A program made the position numbers and the translations under genes. DNA of 64,000 nucleotides, taken from NCBI GenBank assembly GCA_963920575.1, contig OY986974.1:7998610-8062609 (forward strand). Reading direction: 5' to 3'. The notes below the pieces were generated by a model. It was given only the letters and a program-made list of their open reading frames with translations. It was not told where the DNA came from and did not search any database. This document shows, piece after piece, positions 21,981 to 34,266 of the stretch; position 1 is the first letter of the stretch, and every line of letters starts with the position of its first letter. This DNA comes from Narthecium ossifragum (taxonomy: Eukaryota; Streptophyta; Magnoliopsida; Dioscoreales; Nartheciaceae).

Positions 21981-24543
21981 TGTCACACCCCGACCCAGAA
22001 AACCCATCCAGGACGGGGCGTGAGGGTCCTAACACTATTCATCATCAACCGGCGCAGTACAAGCGGAAATGATAAACAATTTAAGCAAAAGTATTCCAGA
22101 GGCTAAGCAGATTTTAATCATAATACAACATCAAGTCTTAATATCTGAGTTCCAAAATACAGATTTATACAACATCCCAAAGGTTCTCCAAAGAGGGTAC
22201 AACATGCATAATTATATATCAAAAAATTACAACGGACATATCCTCCAACCAAACCTCAGACGCCTCTGGATGTACTCGCGCCGCCAAAAGCCGAACCTGC
22301 TGGCTCCACTGAGGGGGAACTGCCGCCTGCACCTGCAAACGCAGCCCGGGTAGGAATGAGCAAAAAGCCCAGTAGGGTTCTACTCTACGGCACACTGAAA
22401 GGAGGAAAACAACAACAGTGTTGTCTCCCAGCCCAAGTCTAACGGATGCCACGGGTCCCATAACCCACCGATATCCCAAGGGCTCCTGTCATGAACCTCT
22501 CTCTTGGTCTCTCTACCAAGATCACCCTAAGCACTGACAGGGGAACGAAACCATGCAGGATCACTCACCCTTACCCAGCAGGGATACCACTGCCTGGGGA
22601 CCACGTCGGGAACTCCTCGGTTGCATCCTTAGCACTTAGCCTTGGAAGACGACACGACCTCTAAACCTCAAACAATGATTCAAGCCAACTATCGCATTCC
22701 TCAATCATCAGAGATTCAGATCGACAATCACACCCTAATCCTGACTACCCAGCCATGGTCCTAAGGCAAGATCCTAGCTACCCGAGAGCCTCGGATCGGC
22801 GACCCAAGACATCGCCCCGCCTAACCTCAAATGCCTCTAATGCATACAATGCATGAGCTTAAGCAAGCATCTAATCTTAGATGTCTCTATATGTCACATC
22901 AACAGTTATAAGTTCAACAGATATACAATAGCCCTCGGCACTCGCCGGCAAGAGGCTAAGGTTCCACAATTCCTCATTAGCTAGCACTCATAGCTAGCTA
23001 ATGGTTAAGTAAGCAACCAAACATTTAATTTCTATCAAACTCGAATTAAATGCAAACACAACCATACGTTTGCTAAAAAGGGGAGAAACTCGGATCAAAT
23101 CTCAAACCCGATGAAAACCCTTTGAAAACCTCATCAAATCCATCTATAAACCTCCCAACACATTTAAGACTCAATCAAAGTTGAAAGCCATTCAAGAAGC
23201 ACCAAAGAACACTGTTCAAAGGGTCACGGACGATGCCACGGTCGATCCGTGGATCGACAGTGAGGCCACGGACGATGCCACGGTCGATCCGTGGATCGAC
23301 CGTGAGACCCATACGAAGAAAACCAAGGGCGACGATCGATCCAACCATCGACCCTGAGAAGCCCAAAACCAAACAGAGCCGGACGGTCGATGCGACGGTC
23401 GATCCGACGGTCGACCGTCAGGTAAATGGTGAAAAAGCGAAGGGCCCACGGTCGATCGATCCATCGACCCTGGGGACCCAAAAACTCGACAGAGCCCGAC
23501 GGTCGATGCGACGGTCGACCGTCAGGCCCAGAGGAAATATACTAAAGCATGACGGTCGATACCTAGATCGACCGTCGAGCTGACGGTCGATGCACCGATC
23601 GACCGTCGAGCTCCAGACGCAAAATACCAGAAATCCAAATTCTAAGATTTCAAGAATCAAAACATGTTAGAATACAATCAAATTTTGCAAGTAAGTATAT
23701 TTTGAGGTGAGGAAACTAATGGTATAAAGAAATCCAGTTTCTAACGGTTAAATCCCATTTTAGGTCGGAAAACCAAAAACCGACAAAACGGCGACGTTTC
23801 GGAAACCAGCCGTTAGAATACGGAAAACTTGGCATACAAACACTCCAAACCATTCACATTGCATACACAACGGATTACACAACACCCTAGCATGGCATTC
23901 CACAGCAAACCACAAATGCAACCTAACCTAGTAGAACCCGATCCAAGGATCGAGGTAGAAACACCTACCTTAAACGCAATCCCAGCTTCTCCACGCGTCC
24001 AGCCAACCGCGCCGTGAAGATCCGCTGCTCAAGCTCAGTCCTCCAAGGTCAAGCCCAGCCGAAGGAGAGGGAAGAAGGGGAGAAGAAGAGGAAACATTGG
24101 TGGAGAAGAGAAGGAAGAACCAGCCAAAGAAGAGGAGAAGGGAAGGAGCGAAGAGAGGAGAGAAGAGAGAGGAGCGGGTGGGGGTTGGAGCCAACTGCTC
24201 CAACCACCCTCCACTCACCAGGCCCCTAATGGGCCAGATCCTCTCTAACGGGCCAAAATCCGTTGACCCGTTAACGAGCCCGATAGCGAGCTCTAGCGCG
24301 CCCGAGCCGGGATCTTCCGATCCCGGGTCCGCCTAACCATCCTAAACAACCACATACATCAATCCAAGTCCGTGGGTGCAACGCGGGTGTGAAACCGACC
24401 ACCAGGGGGCATATTTACCAAAATGCCCCTGGGGTCCAAACCGCCACACGATCGCCCGATCGTGCCCGACGCAGAACCAAATCGACAGGAAACCGACTCT
24501 CGACCCACGTGGTCGAGTCAGGTCTGAGGGACGGGCCCTCACA
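21981..24543 (-). mobile_element. Solo LTR L2 in R1 reverse transcriptase
   Basis: Starts TGTCACACCCCGACC and ends GGGCCCTCACA (2563 bp), flanked by AATTT (21976-21980, 24544-24548). Removal with one TSD copy rejoins the RT frame exactly. It is the same LTR family as S1 and T1 but in minus orientation. No primer-binding site or internal DNA adjoins it. Confidence 0.9.
23222..23612 (-). repeat. Paired-palindrome array in L2
   Basis: Repeated CACGGTCGATCC...GGATCGACCGTG and GACGGTCGAT...ATCGACCGTC pairs, the same type as in T1 but with a different order and number of units. Apparent reading frames here rich in R, S, I and D are by-products of the repeat. Confidence 0.85.
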
Positions 24544-24548
24544 AATTT

Positions 24549-24771
24549 AGTGGGGACAAAGTCTCCACTTTCATTTTTAACAACGGTGACACCAGATTTT
24601 TTAGGCACAACCTGTGTAGGACTCACCCATTTGCTATCAGCGATGGGGTAGATAATCCCTGCATCTAATAATTTCAACACTTCAGTTTTGACTACCTCTT
24701 TCATTGTAGGGTTCAACCTATGCTGAGGATCCCTACGAGGTACAGCCCCTTGTTCGAGATTAATCATATGG
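24549..24771 (-). pseudogene. R1 reverse transcriptase N-terminal segment
   Basis: Contains the Athila-type run RRDPQHRLNP, KEVLKLL-like sequence, DAGIIYPIADSKWVSP and VVPKKSG leading into RT. It is split from the rest of RT by L2. Its upstream edge is shifted in frame by an exact 10-bp tandem duplication (AATCATATGG at 24762-24771 and 24772-24781). Confidence 0.88.
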
Positions 24772-25429
24772 AATCATATGGGAACATATCAAGGGACTAA
24801 TACCTTTCAGATCTGCTATACTCCATCCAATAGCTGATTTATGCTCATTCAAAATACTAAGTAATTGCTCACCTTGCTCTGCAGTTAATGCCGAAGAAAT
24901 AATCACTGGGTATGTATCACCTGGACCAAGATAGGCGTGCTTTAATCCTTGAGGAAGCGGCTTCAGGTCCAGTTTGGGCGGCTCAAGTGATGATGGTGTT
25001 GGTGGCTGTCCTCTTTCTGGCAGTTCTTCAAACTTTGGATTCCATGGACCTGCAAAAGAACAATGTTCCAAATTTTTACACATACCATCAACATCAACAT
25101 TTTCATCCAAATCTAATTCAAGAGAATTAATTTCAGATGTAGCAAACTCCTCTTCAGTGAGCAGATCAATCTGGTAATTCTGCTGGCATTCATCATCCTG
25201 ATCAGGCTGCTTAGCAACATTAAAAACATTGATTTCTAAAGTCATATTCTCAAAAGTTAACTTCATTAAGCCATTCATGCAATTAATTATAGCATTAGCA
25301 GTAGCAAGAAACGGTCTACCTAAGATAATGGGAATCCTAGAACCAGCAGTTACTATAGCCTGAGTATCCAAGACTAAGAAATCCACAGGATAATAAAATT
25401 TATCTATTTGAACAAGCACATCCTCAACT
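24772..25429 (-). pseudogene. R1 protease C-terminal part and protease-RT linker
   Basis: VDFLVLD, IPIILGRPFLATA and NGLMKLTFENM are the second half of the retroviral-type aspartic protease; an acidic linker follows. The frame is offset from the gag-protease part by a single-base loss near 25429-25436, and from RT by the 10-bp duplication. Confidence 0.88.
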
Positions 25430-27464
25430 ACTCTCGTGGAGTTTTCGTGGATCTATCTGCCAATTGCAAGATCACAGATGTCGACTTAATCTGTCCCAAA
25501 CCAAGTTGCAAGTAAACAGAATATGGCATCAAATTAACACTCGCACCAAGATCTAATAAAGCTTGTCCTACTTCATGCTTTCCAATGAAACAAGGTACAG
25601 TAGGACAGCCAGGATCTTTATATTTAGGAGGAATCCTGTGCTGAAGCAATGCACTAATCTGCTCTGTTAAAAATGCAGTTTTTTTTACATGATGTCGTCT
25701 CTTCATAGTGCATAAATCTTTAATGACTTTAGCATATGTAGGAATTTGCTTAATAACATGCAAAAGAGGAAGGTTTACCTTAACCTGCTGAAGATGCTCC
25801 AAAACTTCGCTGTTGGGCTCCATAGTAAATTTAGTGGATTTCAATGCCTGAGGGAAAGGGGCACGTACCTTAAAGTCACATGGTGTAGGGCCATCTGGAT
25901 GATCGGTCTCTACATGGTCCTCATCAATTCGGTCCTCTTCTTCAACAACAATACGAGGTTCGGTGGCCTCTTTGGAAGGGCTTTTGGTTACTTTCCCGCT
26001 TCTTGTAGTTATGGCGTTCATCTCTTTCACATTATTTTGCTCAGCACTAGATACATGTGTTTGTTGAGGTTGAGCTGGGAACTTCCCTCGTTCATGCCCG
26101 CTCAAAGAGTTGATCAGCTTCGTGATCTGGCTCTTGATCTCTTGAATATCCTCCTTCCTTTCCTTAGATTCATGCATAATCATAGATTTCAGTTCCTGTA
26201 AATTATCATTAAATGTAGGCCTAGGAAAACCAGATGTATTATAAGGAGGGTTAGAAAAAGGCTTATTAGGTGGCGGTTGATGATGCTCGTTGCTCTGTGG
26301 AGCGTTCGACTTCCAGCTGAAGTTCGGATGCTCTCGCCATCCTGGATTATACGTCTCTGAGTAGGGAGTGTACGGCCTCCTGAATCCGCCTACAGCGTTG
26401 CAATGCTCGTCGTACCCACCTCTCATCTCAGCATAGGTGGGGCAATCTTCAGTCTGGTGGTCCACGCCTTGGCAGATTGCACACGGCCCAGCCGGCCTTG
26501 TTGGTTCATTGTATGGAGAGGTCCGTGCTGCCATCATATCTTTGGTCTTTAATAGCTCCAGCTCCCTTGTTAGACTCTCCACTTTAGCCTTGAATGCATC
26601 CTCCTCCCACAGCTGATAAATTCCTCCACCTGGTTGCTGCGGTGGTGGTCTGGCCCTGTTTGTACTTTCTGTTGCATTCGGTCCAATCCATGTATGAGCT
26701 TTCTCAGCAAGCTCAGTCAAGTATTCAATTGCTGCATCAGGATCTTTTTGCAAAAATTCACCATTACACATCATCTCAACAAATTGACGTTCTCTAACAG
26801 TTAAACCCTCATAAAAATAAATAACAAGACGCCAACTTTCATATCCATGATGGGGACATAAATTCAACATATCTTTAAATCGTTCCCACGCCTGATACAA
26901 AGTTTCACTATCCTTCTGTGTGAAGGTCGCAATATGTCTTTTAAGTGCGTTGGTTTTGTGTTGTGGGAAATACTTGGTGAGAAATATCGGTGTCATTTCA
27001 GCCCAAGATCTTATAGATTGTGGCCTCAAGGAATATAACCAACTCTTTGCTCAATCCTTCAGTGAGAAGGGAAAGAACTTAAGTCGGATCATATCTAGTG
27101 CACCTGGTTGGCCATAGAAAGTCGCTACTACTTCCTCAAACTCCCTAATATGCACATATGGATTTTCATTCTCCAACCCATGAAAGGTAGGAAGCAACTG
27201 AATCATGCCAGGTTTAAAGTCAACATGTGCTGCATTAGGTGGAAACATGATGCATGAAGGTGTAGCAGTGCGTGTTGGATGCAAATATTCTTGCAAACTC
27301 CTAGGAGCTTGTTGTTCCTCGTGCTCAGCCATAATGAAAGTATGATGTGAAGTTTGTGACTGTGTGTCAAAGAGATCAGTAATATATGTCTCACTATCAG
27401 AATTTTCAGAATCACTCTCGGGACGTCTAGCAAATCTGCCTAGTTCGTCTCTATACCGAGGCAT
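25429..27464 (-). pseudogene. R1 gag and protease N-terminal part, one in-frame stop
   Basis: Chosen start is the ATG at 27464 (MPRYRDELGRF). The capsid-type gag domain spans about 27200-26750 (SWAEMTPIFLTKYFP, GLTVRERQFVEM). A CCHC zinc knuckle (CAICQGVDHQTEDC) is at about 26455-26500 and the protease active-site motif DLGASVNLMP is near 25550. A TGA stop at 27051-27053 sits where relatives have Arg; CGA to TGA is the usual decay of a methylated CpG. Gag packages the element RNA in the particle; the protease would cut the polyprotein. Confidence 0.9.
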
Positions 27465-27695
27465 ACAACAGCAAACACGCAATCCAAAAGATGCAAACCA
27501 ACTAAAAAAATAAGGAAAAACAATAATTGAAACTAAACTTACTAACTAAAACCGAATAAAAGAAAACAATCCTAATAGAGAAGAAAAATCAAATCTGCAA
27601 TAATAAAAAAATAAAAACTAAAGAAACTGAACGAAGTTACCGCTTTCGGTGTCTACAATCACTGTAATATGATTCTGGCGCTTTTCTAAACCGTC
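27465..27695 (-). mobile_element. R1 5' untranslated leader
   Basis: A-rich sequence between the primer-binding site and the gag ATG. It probably holds the packaging signal, which cannot be located from sequence alone. Confidence 0.5.
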
Positions 27696-27713
27696 TCCCC
27701 GGCAACGGCGCCA
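27696..27713 (-). promoter_or_regulatory. R1 primer-binding site (tRNA-Asp type)
   Basis: The minus strand reads TGGCGCCGTTGCCGGGGA five bases after the LTR end. This complements the 3' end of plant tRNA-Asp and would prime minus-strand DNA synthesis. Confidence 0.85.
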
Positions 27714-27718
27714 ATTTT

Positions 27719-29365
27719 TGATGTCGCTCAAATGTGTCACGCACAGCGGTCGCGGTGTAGTACAGCATAAGAGAGGTCGAATCCCACAGAGAGACAAGCA
27801 GGAAAGATCCAGAAACACAGATAACAATGTATCGAAAACAATCAAGAGCGTAAAAAGTTAAAAAAATAGATCGGAGATGTAATGGTAAGATAAAGTTAAC
27901 GAAAGAAATCAAGATTTGAATGAGGCTAGGCTTCAGGAATCACGTCACTCGGATTTAGGTTCTTCTCTTCTCAATGGTTCATATGGTACTCAGTTAAGGG
28001 ATTCACATCCCAATCACCTTAACCGGAAGATATAGAATTATGAATATGATAAAATATATAAATGTCTCTTCCTATGATTAGTTCTTCCTTTTTATAGTTC
28101 TAACTTCATCCAACCAAACTTAAGAATACACGATACCGGCTGTCACTACAGGCAACGCGCAGCAAAAGTTCATCGGGACAAAGCCCTAACTCTAACCGGA
28201 TCTCTAAGAATACACAATACCAACTCTCACAATCGGCAATGCATAGCAAAGATCTCACGGTATAGAGCCCCAACCTTATCTAACCAGATCCCTAAGAATA
28301 CGCAATACCAGCTGTCACTACGGGCAATGCATAGCAAAGGTCTCACGAGACTCGGTAAGAGAATCAAAGGAGATAACTATGGGATCACAATATCATAAAA
28401 GAAGCATGACTGGATTTATAATAATGTTTAACCACAAAGCAATCTGTGAAGATCCAATACATAAGAAGAATTTAACAATAAAGATTAAAAACTATGAACC
28501 ATTGTTGGAGAAGAAACCCTAATCCTCGCTAGATCATCCGTCCGCCATGCCCGCGGATTACTCGGCCATGGATGGGGATTCCTTCATCTTCTTCCTCTTG
28601 AAAAGGTCCAGAAAGAGCCTCCAAAAACGTCCAAGAAGTCCCCTTTGATTAGCCCTAAGTTTCCTATTTATAGGGTCCAAGAATTGGTAAACTCGGATTA
28701 ATCAAAACCGTTGATTTTCGTCACTGGGCAAGTAGGATCGATCCCTCTCAGGGTGTCGGATCGATCCCTCTCATTAAGAACATCAATTTCTGGCTTCGCC
28801 CGAGTCCGATCGATCGAACTATGGTTGCTGGATCAATCGGATGCGTAAAAATCCACCTTCTCTGGCTATTTTTGAGTCCGATCGATCCCACTTTAGGTGT
28901 CGGATCGATCGGACCCCTTAGGAGGGATGGATGGATCGATCGGAAGGTGAGAAGCTGAAAAATATATGTTCTGTCACGATTCTGCATAGTAGGATCGATC
29001 CCACTTTCCAGCATATTTACCGATCTGCCATCCAGACTGCGCCATCGGTACTAAAATTGCCGTAACTTCCTCTAGGAAACTCGGAATTATGAACCGTAAA
29101 ATTCTCCAGAATCTAGACTTCAAGAGCTTTCCAACCATATGTGGCACATCATCTGGTTCTTCATGAGCAGGTACAGATTAATTTTTGATGTTGATCCATA
29201 TACTCTTTTCAGCTTCTTTTAACTCCAATTTCCTGCATTTTCGAAACAACCATGTGAAGCAACATATAGATATAAAAATAGTAATAAAGATGCTGATTAA
29301 GGATAATAATCTAGCAATTGAGATGGTTATAAGACTGTTCAGAGTGCACTTTCATGCACTCATCA
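27719..29365 (-). mobile_element. R1 5' LTR
   Basis: 1647 bp, partner of 14344-16012. The palindrome cluster is at 28732-29000 and the TATA box at about 28664-28673. It ends at the GTGCC duplication. Confidence 0.92.
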
Positions 29366-29370
29366 GTGCC

Positions 29371-30006
29371 CCTGACATGGTCCCCAGGCAGTGGCTTCCT
29401 GCTGGGTAAGGGTGATCCTATTGGTTCTGGTTCTCTGTTTCCTCCCAGCGTGTTTGGAGAATGTGTCCCAGCGTGGTCGGTTGAGAAGAGTAGGAGCCTT
29501 GGGGTAGTCGGCAGGGGTTGTGGAACCCCGTGGCGTTCCTTAGACTTGTGCGGAGAGACAACACTGTTGTTGTTTTCCTCCCTTCAGTGTGCCGTAGAGT
29601 AGAACCCTACTGAGCTTATCGCTCACTCCTACCCGGGCTGCGTTTGTAGGTGTAGGCGCCAGTTCTTCTTCAGTAGAGCCGGCAGATCAGCTTTGGTGGC
29701 GCGACTACATCCAGAGGTGCTTGAGGTTGCTGGAGGATTATCTGTTGTACTTTGGCAGTTTTGTAAATTGTAAATATATTTGAGGAACTTGGAGATTATT
29801 GTGTATTTTTCTTTCATTGGAAGATTTGTATCAAATTTGAATCAGTACAACATGATGTTATGTAAATTGAATTTCTGTTTCACCTCTGGGATATATATAT
29901 TGTTTAAGTTTTTCTTTAATTCCGCATTGTATCGCGCCAGCTGTAGATGAATAGTGTAGGTTTTCCCCTCACGCCTCGGCTCGGTTTTATGGGTCGGGAT
30001 GTGACA
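29371..30006 (+). mobile_element. T1 5' LTR, second part
   Basis: Resumes exactly where the first part stopped when compared with the 3' LTR (...GGTGCC | CCTGACATGG...). Ends GGATGTGACA at 30006, directly before the primer-binding site. Confidence 0.88.
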
Positions 30007-30009
30007 ACT

Positions 30010-30021
30010 TGGTATCAGAGC
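30010..30021 (+). promoter_or_regulatory. T1 primer-binding site (tRNA-iMet)
   Basis: TGGTATCAGAGC three bases after the LTR end is complementary to the 3' end of initiator tRNA-Met. It is a perfect copy although the coding region is ruined. Confidence 0.9.
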
Positions 30022-31911
30022 AGACTATAGGTCCCAGGGATAGGATTAGGCTTGCGGTTAAGGTTTTGAGTGTGGAATGGGATAGTTCTAGGTCTAGAAC
30101 ATCGTTGCATGTCTATTTGCGATTGTGTGTGACGTGCTTATCTATATGTTTGCTATTGTGTTTTGTTGCTTCCCGGTCGCGCCATGACGTCTCATGGGGA
30201 GATGTGCATGCGCACCGGTGTCGTCCGTTCCCTCGCCTGACAGCGTCTCCCCCCGTGCTGGAGACGAGCGAGTAGGGATTGGACGTGTGTCGTCTTGTAC
30301 TTTCGAAATCTCGAGAGGTGAACCTTGTAGGGTTCAGAGACGGTGTTGGAGATCCTTCGACAGTAGAGGACTGATCGAAGGGGGTGACCCGGATCCCGGA
30401 TGTTTTGGACATCCTGGAGTATCGCTTTATTGGGAAGCTGTTGTTTTCTTGCCTTCCCAGGAAGCGATTCGTAGTGGCGCTTGTCGGGGCCACTAGGGGC
30501 ACTGTTGGTTGTGTGTTGAGAACAGTTCGCGTACTGTTCTCTAGCATCTACCCTTGGAGAGTGTGCAGTTGGGAGTACCCCTCCTCTGGTTCTGGGTACT
30601 CGCACCACGTGGCGACACGTGGGTTGGCTGGTTCATCTGGCTCGGTAGGCTAGCGTGACAGCAGGGTGCACCCTGGACTGTGTACTAGCTATTGAGACAG
30701 GTGACTTGAGGGTTGACACCGGGCAGTTAGCCGGTGGTCGTGGTGAGTTTCGGGGTTGTCGTTCCTGCTTCTAGGGAACGGCAGGGTAGCCGTTGGTAGA
30801 GGCAGTGGTTTCAGCATCAGCGACAACCGTGGCAGCGTTGTGCAGGTCCTTTGACAGGTAGCCTGGACCGCCATACTGAGAGGTGTTCCACCGGGTGCTC
30901 GAGTGCTAGCCGTTGTGGGTCCTTTCCGCCGACGGTGCTGGTTGCGAGGGACGCCGGGCGTTTACCGCAGAGCAGTCGGGCGTGACGCACGGTGTGGGTC
31001 AGAGCGGTGGACTAGTGCCTCAGTTGGGGCAGGTACCTTGGGCAGACACGGCAATTCAGATTCCAGATAGTAGCTTCAGCAACAGCCAGTTTCGGAGCCG
31101 CCAGCTTCGTCTTTCAGCTTTCAGCTTCAGCCTTCAACTTTTGGAGTGTCTTGCGGCTCGTGGTTTCTTGTGGTGCTGGGTGTTTTCCCCTTGTGACTCG
31201 TCCCCGTGTAGCCTTGTTGGCTTGGGATTGGAGTCGGGTGTGGCTTTGGGAGTAGCCACCGATTGGGACAAGAGCTTGGGTTGGTTGCTCTTGTCGGGGC
31301 GTTTCCTAGAGGTTGGGAACCTCTAGGTGTCCGTCGCCCACGTGTGGTACACGTTGGGGTTCGACGGCTTCCTCGGTTGCGTCGGTTGGTTACGCTCCGG
31401 GTTATGCTTCTTTGGCCGTGGGAAGGTGTCGTGGGTGCACCTAACGGCGTTGTTTCGCTCTCGTTGAAGATCGCGGTTCGGCGATCCTTCTGCTTGTCGA
31501 GAGCTGGGGTTGTTCACCGGCCTGTGGTGAACTCCCTCCGTTGTTTTCGAGGGTGCTCTGGAGAGCAGTTTCCCCTCGTGTTGTTGTTGTTGTTTGTGCA
31601 GCTGTCCTTTCTGAAGAGCTTTCTGATTGTCGCCTTCGCGGGACACCGAGTTCGAGGTTGAGATTCCTTTGGGCGTTGTTGAGCATTACGAGTTTGCATG
31701 TGGGTGCTAGCAGTGTTTGGAGAGTCGAGGACTCAGTCGGCCGAGTCAGTAGCTCGGGACTTCGTTCGCCCAGGTGTGTTGCCTCAGAGGGTGTTCCGGT
31801 TCTCATTGTGGATGGTTCCCCCATAGATGCATAGGCCTCAGGAAGCTGGGCAGTGTTGCAGCACAGAGTATGCGCCCGCTGCAGTGTAATGATGATGGAT
31901 TAGCAGTTGAG
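30022..31911 (+). mobile_element. T1 5' internal region, decayed gag area
   Basis: The gag and protease genes would be expected here, but I recognise no gag or zinc-knuckle motif in any frame; only short disconnected frames occur. The base composition is more GC-rich than in R1. Confidence 0.5.
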
Positions 31912-32110
31912 AAACTCGTCGACTCCTTCAGAGTTTGAACTTCACATCGACTACACCAGCTGAGGATTTGGGATTGCGACATCCCAGAGATAGCCTTCCG
32001 TACGAGGTACGGACTGTACAAGTTCACAGTGATGCCGTTCAGTCTGAAGAGCACACTAGCAACCTTCACAGAGGTGATGTGGAGGATCTTCAGGCCGTAT
32101 CCTGATCAGT
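31912..32110 (+). pseudogene. T1 reverse transcriptase remnant
   Basis: One frame still shows [33 protein letters not shown] and [17 protein letters not shown], matching the central RT region of Del/Tekay elements. It is broken by stop codons, and the catalytic DD motif region that should follow is not recognisable. Confidence 0.75.
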
Positions 32111-33609
32111 TGCAGTGGCGTCGTTGACAGCATCATATCTAGTGGCGCGCTGAGGAGGAGCCCAAGCGATGATTGGCGTTTACATCGCAGCTGCCGAGGG
32201 TGTATCGGCGTTATTTGGCTCCCAGCCCAAGGTGTTGGCTTTCAGAGGCAGTCTCAGCGGCAGGCAGATCGTTTGATTCAGCTGGGCTTGACACAGATGT
32301 GCGACGGCAGAGGTCGGAGACGATAGTCGAGATTCAGTAAAAGCATCCCCAAGATTGCGGGACCGTTGACCAGAGTGGCCAGGAGACAGGAGCTTTTGCC
32401 TTAAAGTCACTGCGTCAGTGCCTTTAAGGGTAATAGCCCCCAGCAGTTGTTAGAGAGGCTAGAGCAGATTTGGTAGATTTGTCAGCTCATCGGAGGCAGG
32501 CAGTCAGTTGGATCAGATTCCAGATGACTTCCCTTTTGGTGGTTGCAGCATCCCAGCTCTCCCGCCCAGAGTGATATAGACCCAGGGTAGATATCCGAAG
32601 CTTATGGAGATCCATGTTGCGGTTGGTACCGAGCACGTGACTGAGAGCTGGACAGCATCAGCAGATCGCAGGTTGTGCTTCGTTAGCAGTGTTGCAGATC
32701 CAGCAGATCTATTGTAGCCACCCTTACTGTGTCAGAGTGGGAGCGGAAGCACACCATGGCGGACGTCATCACCAGATTGCAGGAGGCAGCTGAGAGGAGC
32801 ATCTTTCCTTGCTGGAGTTTGCCTAATGCAGTGATCATCAGTCCAGACGGATGCAGTGCCATTCCGGGTGTATCACGACAGTTCGTGTCGTTCATCCGGT
32901 TGCTCAACCGAGGTTGTTGAGGTATCATCCACCATCCCAGACGTCGTCAGACAGTCCTCAGGGAGATTAGTGCAGAGCAGACGAGAGAGCTATTCAGATC
33001 AGAGGCGATGATCTGCAGAGTTCTCAGTTCCTGGCAGAGTGTTCCTGAAGATTCCTTCGCGCAGAGGATCAGTCGGAGTTGGCAGATAGCAGGGACCAGA
33101 TGAGGTGGAGGCCGAGTCAGCCCTACTCTGAGAGTCTGCACCAGAACCATGGCGGCGTTGAGCGATGATGACATCGAGCCTATAGAGATTCCTGACGGCT
33201 TAGGCAGACAGTTGATTGTACTCCAGTGGTGGAGTAGCAGATCCAGAGTCGCACGAGGACATCCTATGTGAGGTTCACTCCTCTCCTGTTGCTGTTCATT
33301 CAGGAGGCATGGAGGTATATCGTGGATTTCGTCATCAGCCTGGTTGGCATCAGATGCAGAGATCAGATTTAGGATCAGATGCAGAGATCAAACTCAGGAT
33401 CAGGTTCAGAGGTAAGATCCAGAGACCAGGTGCAGAGGTCAGGTCAGCACATACCATGTGAGGTGAGTATGTGTGCCACATAGCAGTCTACATGTCAGAG
33501 AGGTGATCAGATGGCGTGATGCTTCAGCTTCCATCACTTCAGGTCATGATTCCGGGATCACAGACATGAGTCTACTACAGCTCTTAGGAGCCGGTGACCA
33601 CTTTGTTGA

Positions 33610-33800
33610 CTATCAGCACAGCACCTCGCGGTACCGATGGACAGGCGGTCAGAGAGGACCCTTCAGATCCATGGTGACGTGCTTAGAGCACGTATTGCTG
33701 ATACATACGTCAGACGACGAGAGCACATCCTCATAGCAGAGTTCGCCTACTTTAGCAGTTGACGGCTCAGCACCAGCGTTGCACCTTTTGAGGTAGAGAG
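33610..33800 (+). pseudogene. T1 integrase core remnant
   Basis: STAPRGTDGQ followed, one frame over, by an ERT..QIHGDVLRA-like run, then AEFAYFSS and SVAPFEVE. These correspond to the [11 protein letters not shown]...LAEFAYNN...APFE segment of Ty3 integrase. Frameshifts and stops are present. The distance to the RT remnant (about 1.5 kb) suggests internal deletion. Confidence 0.7.
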
Positions 33801-34249
33801 GTCAGTGCAGATCAGGTCAGAGGTGACAGCCGTTAGAGCTCGCAGTTGGCGACAGAGGGTTTGCTTACAGATCGGATCTATTCACGCACTTGTCAGTTGT
33901 GTGTCCTTCCGCCACATGTTCGGTGTTGAGGAAATACAGTCAGTATCCGTCCCACATGATCAGACACGACGACATCGTAGTCGAGGAGGACGTCGCATAC
34001 ATAGAGCAGCTAGTGCAGATTGTGGGCAAACGAGAGCCGAGGCTGAGATGCAGATCGGTACTGTTGGTGATGATCAGATAGAGGCATGGTAGTGCAGAGA
34101 GCTTGACGTGGGAGCAAGGGGATCGCGTGTGCCAGGAGGTCCCCGACTGTTTGACCCAGCAGGTAGTTTCCTTTGTGTGGGCGTTCGTGCTACTAGGACT
34201 AGCTGGTTCTTCTTTTCCGGCCCTACCCTTGAATTTCGGGACGAAATTT

Positions 34250-34266
34250 CTTTAAGGGTAATAGGT
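34250..34266 (+). promoter_or_regulatory. T1 polypurine tract
   Basis: TTTAAGGGTAATAGGT directly precedes the 3' LTR start (TGTGAGG, 34267), in the position used to prime plus-strand synthesis. Confidence 0.65.

Larger units (their letters stand above)
14344..29365 (-). mobile_element. Athila-like Ty3 retrotransposon R1
   Basis: Flanked by GTGCC (14339-14343 and 29366-29370) inside the T1 5' LTR. On the minus strand the order is 5' LTR (29365-27719), primer-binding site, gag, protease, RT, RNase H, integrase, 1.2 kb non-coding, polypurine tract, 3' LTR (16012-14344). LTRs start TGATGAG and end ACATCA. The primer-binding site fits tRNA-Asp. The protease DLGASVN motif, [11 protein letters not shown], integrase [14 protein letters not shown] pattern and primer choice fit the Athila/Tat branch, most like Athila. 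No envelope-like frame is seen after integrase. Two solo LTRs (L1, L2) inserted later. Confidence 0.92.

Noticed and set aside
30009..33000. Host genes in the many GC-rich frames of the T1 interior
   Set aside because: The frames are short and overlapping, and where a motif is recognisable it is decayed RT or integrase of T1.
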